Part shown: piece by piece, positions 60,401 to 64,000 of the stretch
Layout: each line of letters opens with the position of its first letter
Numbering within the stretch: the stretch's first letter is position 1
Assembly (NCBI RefSeq): GCF_028369065.1
Contig: NZ_JAQNDA010000006.1
Span: 124,001 to 188,000 of the forward strand
Length of the DNA: 64,000 nt
Origin: Marinobacter sp. SS21
GTDB taxonomy: Bacteria > Pseudomonadota > Gammaproteobacteria > Pseudomonadales > Oleiphilaceae
Direction: 5' to 3'
Program-made: the position numbers and the translations under genes
Notes under the pieces: model-generated
The model's database searches: none
What the model was told of the DNA's origin: nothing
Seen by the model: the letters and a program-made list of their open reading frames with translations, nothing else

Positions 60401-62371
60401 GCGAACATAGGCGGTCGCCAGCAGGGTCTGCAGCGGGTAGGGGCTGTCGGCGTGGGCCAGGGTCTGCACCAGATAGTCGAAGGCCTGACGCCGAACCCGC
60501 GCGTCGCGGGCGTAGACATACAGGCCCTGGGCGTAGTTTTGGGCCAGGTGACCAACGTTTTCCCGCTGCAGCTGGTCGAGGCGTTGCAGTGCCTGCTCGG
60601 GGGCCAGCTGGCCGAGGGGCGGCGACAGATCATCGATAAAACTGCGGTAACGCAGGTGCAGCCAATCCCGGAAGAACTGGCTGTCCTGTCTCAGCAACGT
60701 AGCGGCATCGTCGTCGGCGGGTTGCCGCCAGCTCCGTTCAAACGCGGCGGGGCCCAGTTCCCGCAGATGGTCCCAGAACTCCTGCTCGGTAAACCGGGCC
60801 CGCCGCGCTTCCCGCAGCGAGGCCCTGAGCCAGGCACTGCCGGTTTTGGCGGTGATCCGCACGCTACGGACGCCCTCTGGCAGTGGCAGTCGGATCTGGT
60901 TGACCAGGGCCCGGTCAGGTCGCCCAGGCTGGTGGAGGACTTGCTGGCTCTGCGGCGTAAAGCGCCAGTCGCCGCGGCCGAGGGCCTGGTCCGGTTGAAA
61001 ACGCAGGACCTGTTGCTGGGTGCCGTAATCAACGAAGAGGTGCGTCGCTCGTTCCGGCCGGGACAGCGTGAGTTCCAGCTCGGTCGGACCCTGGGTCTCG
61101 GGCATGGCCAGATCGACTGGCTCCTCCGCCACCTCAAAGAATGGTTCGGCGCCGGCCTGGCCGGTGTCGGCGGCCAGGAACCGGGTGTCGTCCCGTGGCG
61201 TCAGCGCCAGCTCGGTCTCCAGTCCCAGCAACTGGCGTTCCGGCGCGCCGCCGGCCGGCCACAGGCTTCGCTCCTGGGTATACTGTCGGCGGAACAGGTT
61301 GTCCTCCAAGCCCTGCTGCCAGCGGCTAATGCCCGCGGTGTCGAAGCTGGCGGCCGCCAGCTGAGCGGCGCCTTGGTGACCGTCCAGAACCGCCTGCACC
61401 GCCGACTGGCGCTGCTGTTGCAGCAACAACAGGCCGTCGCGGAGCTGGGCCAGGGCCTGGGGCCAGTCACGCCGGTCACCGCTGACGGAACTGCTGCGGC
61501 CGTGACGGGCTTCCAGCAAGCGGAACCAGAGCTCGCTGTCACTACGCAGGGTCACGCGATGGCGACCCTGGGGCACCCATAGATAGCGTTGCTCCTCCAG
61601 ACTCAGCAGCAGTCGATCCTGGCCGTCGCTGTAGCGGTGGCGAGTGTCACTGGTGAAGTGCAGGTAGTGGCGCTCCGCCGGCTGATTGTTCAGCCGCACC
61701 GACACCCGGTTGCGTCGAGTGTTGGACAGGGTGTTGCGGGTTTGGCGAAAGGCCAGGCTGTATAGGGCTGGGCCCTCCACCTCGAAGGACTGTGGCAGGG
61801 TATGGGGCAGGCGGTGATAAGACTGCAACCGGGCCTGGGGGTGTTGGCGCAGGTGGACGGCAGGCAGCGTGTCGATGGCTATCGGGTGCCATTCGAGCGC
61901 TTCCGGCGTGGTCTGATAGTGGCCGCTGGCCACGGCAAAGGTCAGCGCCCGCTCGCCCTGATTGCGGATCAGGATGTCCCGATCGCCGGCCAGGGGCACC
62001 AGGCTCACGGCGGTGCCGTCGGCGTTCGGTCGACTCAGGGCGAGGGGATAGAACCAGCCGCGATCGGCGGATTGCAGTATCTCCAGCTCGGCAAGTGAGG
62101 CTTTGACCGCGTGATCGGACTGAAGTCGGATAAAGCGGCCGGCCGCCAGCGGGAAGCGGATACCTTTTCCCCGCTCCAGGGTAACGATGGGGCCGGGGTA
62201 AGTGTCCGGATGTGTGGAGATGTCATCACCGGCAAGGTCGGACACCCATTCCCAAACCAGCGGTGGCGGCGGGAACGGCGCCCCGCTCTGGTGAGCGGGT
62301 ACGATGGCCGCGCTGGGAGCGGTGACCAGCAGGACTGCGGCAGTCAGGAGCCAGCGACTCATTGGATTCAT
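57464..62371 (-). CDS. Giant exported outer-membrane protein of the PgsB-like operon
   Basis: A 1635-residue protein with a signal peptide (MSRWLLTAAVLLVTAPSAA). The first half has beta-sandwich segments and SEL1/TPR-like helices (QTLLATAYVRHGDRSVLPQLADTLYRLGYDREALKIALVLRQSP). The C-terminal about 330 residues have alternating aromatic strands typical of an outer-membrane barrel (RRNFDNPDDRESERYLELGWRYQQHPLFSRLFWQSDV, WRWWSPQGRRWEAGLGLGMDLDTSEPSVKLSLEMDL). This layout of helical repeats plus barrel recalls PgaA/BcsC polymer-export porins. I know no family with this exact build. It overlaps genes on both sides. Confidence 0.75.
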   Translation of the reverse strand: MNPMSRWLLTAAVLLVTAPSAAIVPAHQSGAPFPPPPLVWEWVSDLAGDDISTHPDTYPGPIVTLERGKGIRFPLAAGRFIRLQSDHAVKASLAELEILQSADRGWFYPLALSRPNADGTAVSLVPLAGDRDILIRNQGERALTFAVASGHYQTTPEALEWHPIAIDTLPAVHLRQHPQARLQSYHRLPHTLPQSFEVEGPALYSLAFRQTRNTLSNTRRNRVSVRLNNQPAERHYLHFTSDTRHRYSDGQDRLLLSLEEQRYLWVPQGRHRVTLRSDSELWFRLLEARHGRSSSVSGDRRDWPQALAQLRDGLLLLQQQRQSAVQAVLDGHQGAAQLAAASFDTAGISRWQQGLEDNLFRRQYTQERSLWPAGGAPERQLLGLETELALTPRDDTRFLAADTGQAGAEPFFEVAEEPVDLAMPETQGPTELELTLSRPERATHLFVDYGTQQQVLRFQPDQALGRGDWRFTPQSQQVLHQPGRPDRALVNQIRLPLPEGVRSVRITAKTGSAWLRASLREARRARFTEQEFWDHLRELGPAAFERSWRQPADDDAATLLRQDSQFFRDWLHLRYRSFIDDLSPPLGQLAPEQALQRLDQLQRENVGHLAQNYAQGLYVYARDARVRRQAFDYLVQTLAHADSPYPLQTLLATAYVRHGDRSVLPQLADTLYRLGYDREALKIALVLRQSPASPEQAGAMTELALKAAIQARWPLTFSELSERLDDPQREAWRALYRSEANQAEPPQADEPAAGQPAALTRPQPSQATVTPSAWLTSFNASYAGLWRWQDWRAGFTGEVDRVQVYNPDLDRFYQRQRVRPDAPLTVTVTGPVQLEVKVAPLHRLRDQRLDDWLNIHHHGQRYQFPIINNGVFNRHAVIGAEEYPGSVETVRITLGPGRHQLALNTQQHPALVQLQLATPEWFSAPYWAAQHAPAQCHTPLPPAGPKQRALPEVIAPLAPAWARPLTAISVPCVDFAIEADGDTATVTDADIGFSPAPAPGDMAGPALEQPLHQPLEGSAAAVSAFLAQVLMTEEFASRPELIAQSNALGARYPGQPTIQRRLARINHSQFWVREELILESAGTQRFDASLWPPTSPFLRQRFDLLGQPPAPSEHLLSGLEPLTISVNNDSSRQYRLQLRLDKPGFQRVSPVAVDVRVDGHPQLSRRLSEHTPLQETQFTLPAGSSQLELQLADPTSRHWVYFRLWERRDSQGAWQPVNRPQTRSYYAVTPQQPLTLFLDRPAWLRLESYDGRSWRHRYHYQPAAGYLTLRAGDLDGPYVRIYSLRHQPDRLTAPAPHSTPRLAPAIATPQQRANASTPAAFVSDSLQGQTRDAGTQGAFIELVQRRNFDNPDDRESERYLELGWRYQQHPLFSRLFWQSDVLARHHSDSHRQVLASRQWLTWRPDRQHWRLGLYGDGYWQPSQDAASVSGRVQLAGYMPLGHHLTWDHELTAFGRWLSADRPSRDGAFDDDVFTNYKDQHRYGLAWQESLVYRPWRDSRWRWDAGVRTNEDLSPDRFSLAMGWDQFWRRDTRTFLGLEQRWLLADDHRRSADSQQLLSAGIDWRWWSPQGRRWEAGLGLGMDLDTSEPSVKLSLEMDLPGAKRFADYRSERYPFFDLQQIDAAHTVTNNELNYVE

Positions 62372-63261
62372 GGGCCTTCCAGTCTGTGCAAGCAGGTATT
62401 GAATAGAGACCGGGTTTGCGGGTCCGACCGCAGCCGTTCCCGAACCTCCCGCGCCAGCTCCAGGTGGACAAAGCGGCCATGGCCCAGTTGTCGCAGCAAC
62501 GCACCCTGGGTGTTGGTGGTGCCGCCGAGTTCGCCCACCTCCAGCGGGTAGCGGCGCACCTGCCAGGGCCCGTTTTCCATCAGACAGCTGGCCACTTCCT
62601 GGGCCGCGGGCAGCAGCCAGCGCTGGCCGCTACTGACGATGATGTCCGCCGACCGGCCGGCCGCCGAGGTCCGTTTGTCGGCCGCGAAGCCGTGCAGCTG
62701 AACCACGCTGCCCTGGGGGTGATGGCGCACGAACGCCCGGGTCAGCGCGGCGAACGGGGTGTCGTTGAGGTGGGCGATATCGGCGTGGCCGCTGCGGCCG
62801 TCGATGGCGGTTCGGCGATGGGCACTGTTCAGTGCGAGCACCGCCATGTCGCCATTGCGGAACAGCTCAATGGCCAGCTCGCCGGTGTGACGGTCGTAAA
62901 ACTGATGGGGCGCTTGCAGCAGCAATGACGAGCTGGCGTTGCGTCGAATCAGGTAATGACCGATACCGTTGCCCTCGGCATCGCTGAGCAACAGCACCCC
63001 GTCATCCAGCGCATGCCAGCGCAAGCCCAGTGCTTCGAGGCTCTGGCGGACCGCCGCGGTATCGGAGTCGGCGTCCGCGCGCAGCAACGCGTCGAAGCCC
63101 TGTTCCAGTTGGGCCAGCTGGCTGGCGCTGAGTGGCCGGTAGTGCTGCGCCGGTTGCCGCAGGCTGGTGGCGATGGTCTCGACGTCGAGCGAGGTGGCGC
63201 CGACAGGCGTTATCCACAGCCCCAACAGCAGGGCCAGGAGCGGTATTGGCTTAATAGCCAT
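62368..63261 (-). CDS. Exported protein, possible amidohydrolase-like enzyme
   Basis: A 297-residue protein with a signal peptide (IPLLALLLGLWITPVGA). The central part has APHQFYDRHTGELAIELF, LNSAHRRTAID, HLNDTPFAALTRAF and VVQLHGFAADKR; the spacing of His, Glu and His resembles zinc amidohydrolases such as N-formylglutamate amidohydrolase or gamma-PGA hydrolases, but this is only pattern reading. A C-terminal CLMENGPWQVRRYPLEVGELGGTTNTQG segment follows. It overlaps the next gene by four bases. It might trim or release the operon's polymer. Confidence 0.6.
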   Translation of the reverse strand: MAIKPIPLLALLLGLWITPVGATSLDVETIATSLRQPAQHYRPLSASQLAQLEQGFDALLRADADSDTAAVRQSLEALGLRWHALDDGVLLLSDAEGNGIGHYLIRRNASSSLLLQAPHQFYDRHTGELAIELFRNGDMAVLALNSAHRRTAIDGRSGHADIAHLNDTPFAALTRAFVRHHPQGSVVQLHGFAADKRTSAAGRSADIIVSSGQRWLLPAAQEVASCLMENGPWQVRRYPLEVGELGGTTNTQGALLRQLGHGRFVHLELAREVRERLRSDPQTRSLFNTCLHRLEGP

Positions 63262-64000
63262 CGAGGGACCTCCGGAAGAAACGATAGCTTTGGCGCTGGC
63301 CTTCGCGAATGGTGTAGGCCGCGACGAGTCCGGGTTGCTCGGTTTCCGGCCGTACCGTGATCTGGTAACGACCGGCGGGCAGATCTTCGCCGAGCGGCAC
63401 CGCCACCGTGACCGGCGTGCCCCAGAGCGCAGAGCGAGTGCCCAGCAAAAGCGTTTCCTGCTGCGCTATGGCGAGTTCGAAGCGGCGGTTGAGGATGGTG
63501 TAGTCGGACAGTACGGCGTTGCTGCGCCGTACCCGGTCAAGACGAACCTGCACCGGGTAACGAGCTGCCCCGGGTGGGGCGATCAGATCCAGGTTCACCA
63601 CTTCCCGTTCGTCGGTCTTATCAATCACGAAACTCAGGCCAGAGGGCGGCAAGCGGTAGCTGGTGCGCTGCAGGTAGCCAGAGCCTTGGTCAGGACGATT
63701 GTGGTTGATGTACCACTGGCCGGATGCCTGGATGGTTAGGGTATGGCGTCCTGCGGAGGTCATGGGCAGGGAGAACCGGCCGGAACGGCCGGCGATGCCG
63801 CGCCGCAGCCAGATCTGCCCGTCGCGGAACACGGTGACGGTTTCCGGCTCGGCACTGGCGCGCCGATAGATCAGCTCCGGGGTGAACCCAATGCCCGGCT
63901 CCGGGGCTTGCAAGGTCAACGTCGTCGGCCCGCTGGGCAGTGCCCGGAAGACGGTGCCGACCGCGGTCTGGCGCAAGGGACCCCGCACCTGGTGTGGGAA
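63251..64000 (-). CDS. Unidentified beta-rich protein, C-terminal part (cut by window edge)
   Basis: The minus-strand frame is open to the window end; about 249 residues are seen. They form repeated beta-sandwich segments (AVGTVFRALPSGPTTLTLQAPEPGIGFTPELIYRR, SGRFSLPMTSAGRHTLTIQASGQWYIN, PAGRYQITVRPETEQPGLVAAYTIREGQRQ), reminiscent of the first half of the outer-membrane protein downstream. Its stop overlaps the start of the hydrolase-like gene by eleven bases, so it belongs to the same operon. The start, signal peptide and full length lie outside the window. Confidence 0.75.
   Translation of the reverse strand, partial: FPHQVRGPLRQTAVGTVFRALPSGPTTLTLQAPEPGIGFTPELIYRRASAEPETVTVFRDGQIWLRRGIAGRSGRFSLPMTSAGRHTLTIQASGQWYINHNRPDQGSGYLQRTSYRLPPSGLSFVIDKTDEREVVNLDLIAPPGAARYPVQVRLDRVRRSNAVLSDYTILNRRFELAIAQQETLLLGTRSALWGTPVTVAVPLGEDLPAGRYQITVRPETEQPGLVAAYTIREGQRQSYRFFRRSLDGY

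Noticed and set aside
59531..61582. 683-codon plus-strand open frame
   Set aside because: It is antisense to the outer-membrane protein gene, which has a signal peptide and overlapping neighbours; the antisense protein has no domain and reflects high GC content.
1..64000. tRNA, rRNA or CRISPR array
   Set aside because: No cloverleaf with TTCGANNC-type arm, no rRNA-like stretch and no regularly spaced repeat-spacer series was found by eye.

Overview
The window looks like chromosomal DNA of a high-GC marine or halophilic gammaproteobacterium, most likely Marinobacter or a close relative. This is inferred from GreB, ACBP, LigE, a Vibrio-type T6SS, an orphan PEP-CTERM protein and a solitary integrase-N-domain protein; there is no rRNA or marker gene to settle it. 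Genes are densely packed and I see no tRNA, rRNA or CRISPR array.

Layout. 1-4.8 kb holds housekeeping genes: the end of a response regulator and its histidine kinase, a phasin-like protein, GreB, a small exported protein, an integrase SAM-like protein, acyl-CoA-binding protein and a DUF4442 protein. 4.9-24.2 kb is a complete plus-strand T6SS core in the order tssB-C-E-F-G-tagH-tssJ-K-L-H-vasH-tagO-tssA-tssM, colinear with Vibrio cholerae VCA0107-VCA0120 but without hcp. 24.3-34.8 kb is the delivery and toxin module: PAAR, VgrG, a DUF4123 adaptor, a 1242-residue VasX-like MIX effector with C-terminal membrane helices, and three tandem DUF6708-type membrane proteins that are probable immunity proteins. 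LigE follows.

35.8-44.3 kb is a minus-strand block bounded by 203-bp direct repeats, both being the 3' end of a TPM-domain gene. Inside is a tight operon: Coq4-like protein, two solute-binding/OmpA fusions around a vWA protein, a coiled-coil membrane protein, TelA and a lipoprotein. I think this is a little-studied envelope system. The intact TPM gene and lemA lie to its right.

45.9-53.3 kb contains a MscK-type channel, a PEP-CTERM protein with a good sigma-54 promoter, a lipase-like hydrolase with a small partner, a DUF4332 protein, a YkoF/MTH1187-type protein and an M23 peptidase. The peptidase's signal-peptide codons are split by a 245-bp MITE-like element that keeps the frame. 53.3-64 kb is a minus-strand four-gene operon running off the right edge: an unidentified exported protein, a small exported protein with possible hydrolase features, a 1635-residue outer-membrane protein, and a 1375-residue HEAT-plus-PgsB/CapB-like ligase. 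It suggests synthesis and export of a glutamate-type or other amide-linked surface polymer.

How they fit together. The T6SS core builds the contractile machine, VasH would drive sigma-54 promoters (probably including a distant hcp), and the terminal module supplies spike, adaptor, toxin and immunity. The envelope operon, LemA/TPM, the MscS-type channel, the peptidase and the polymer operon make the right half an envelope-biology region.
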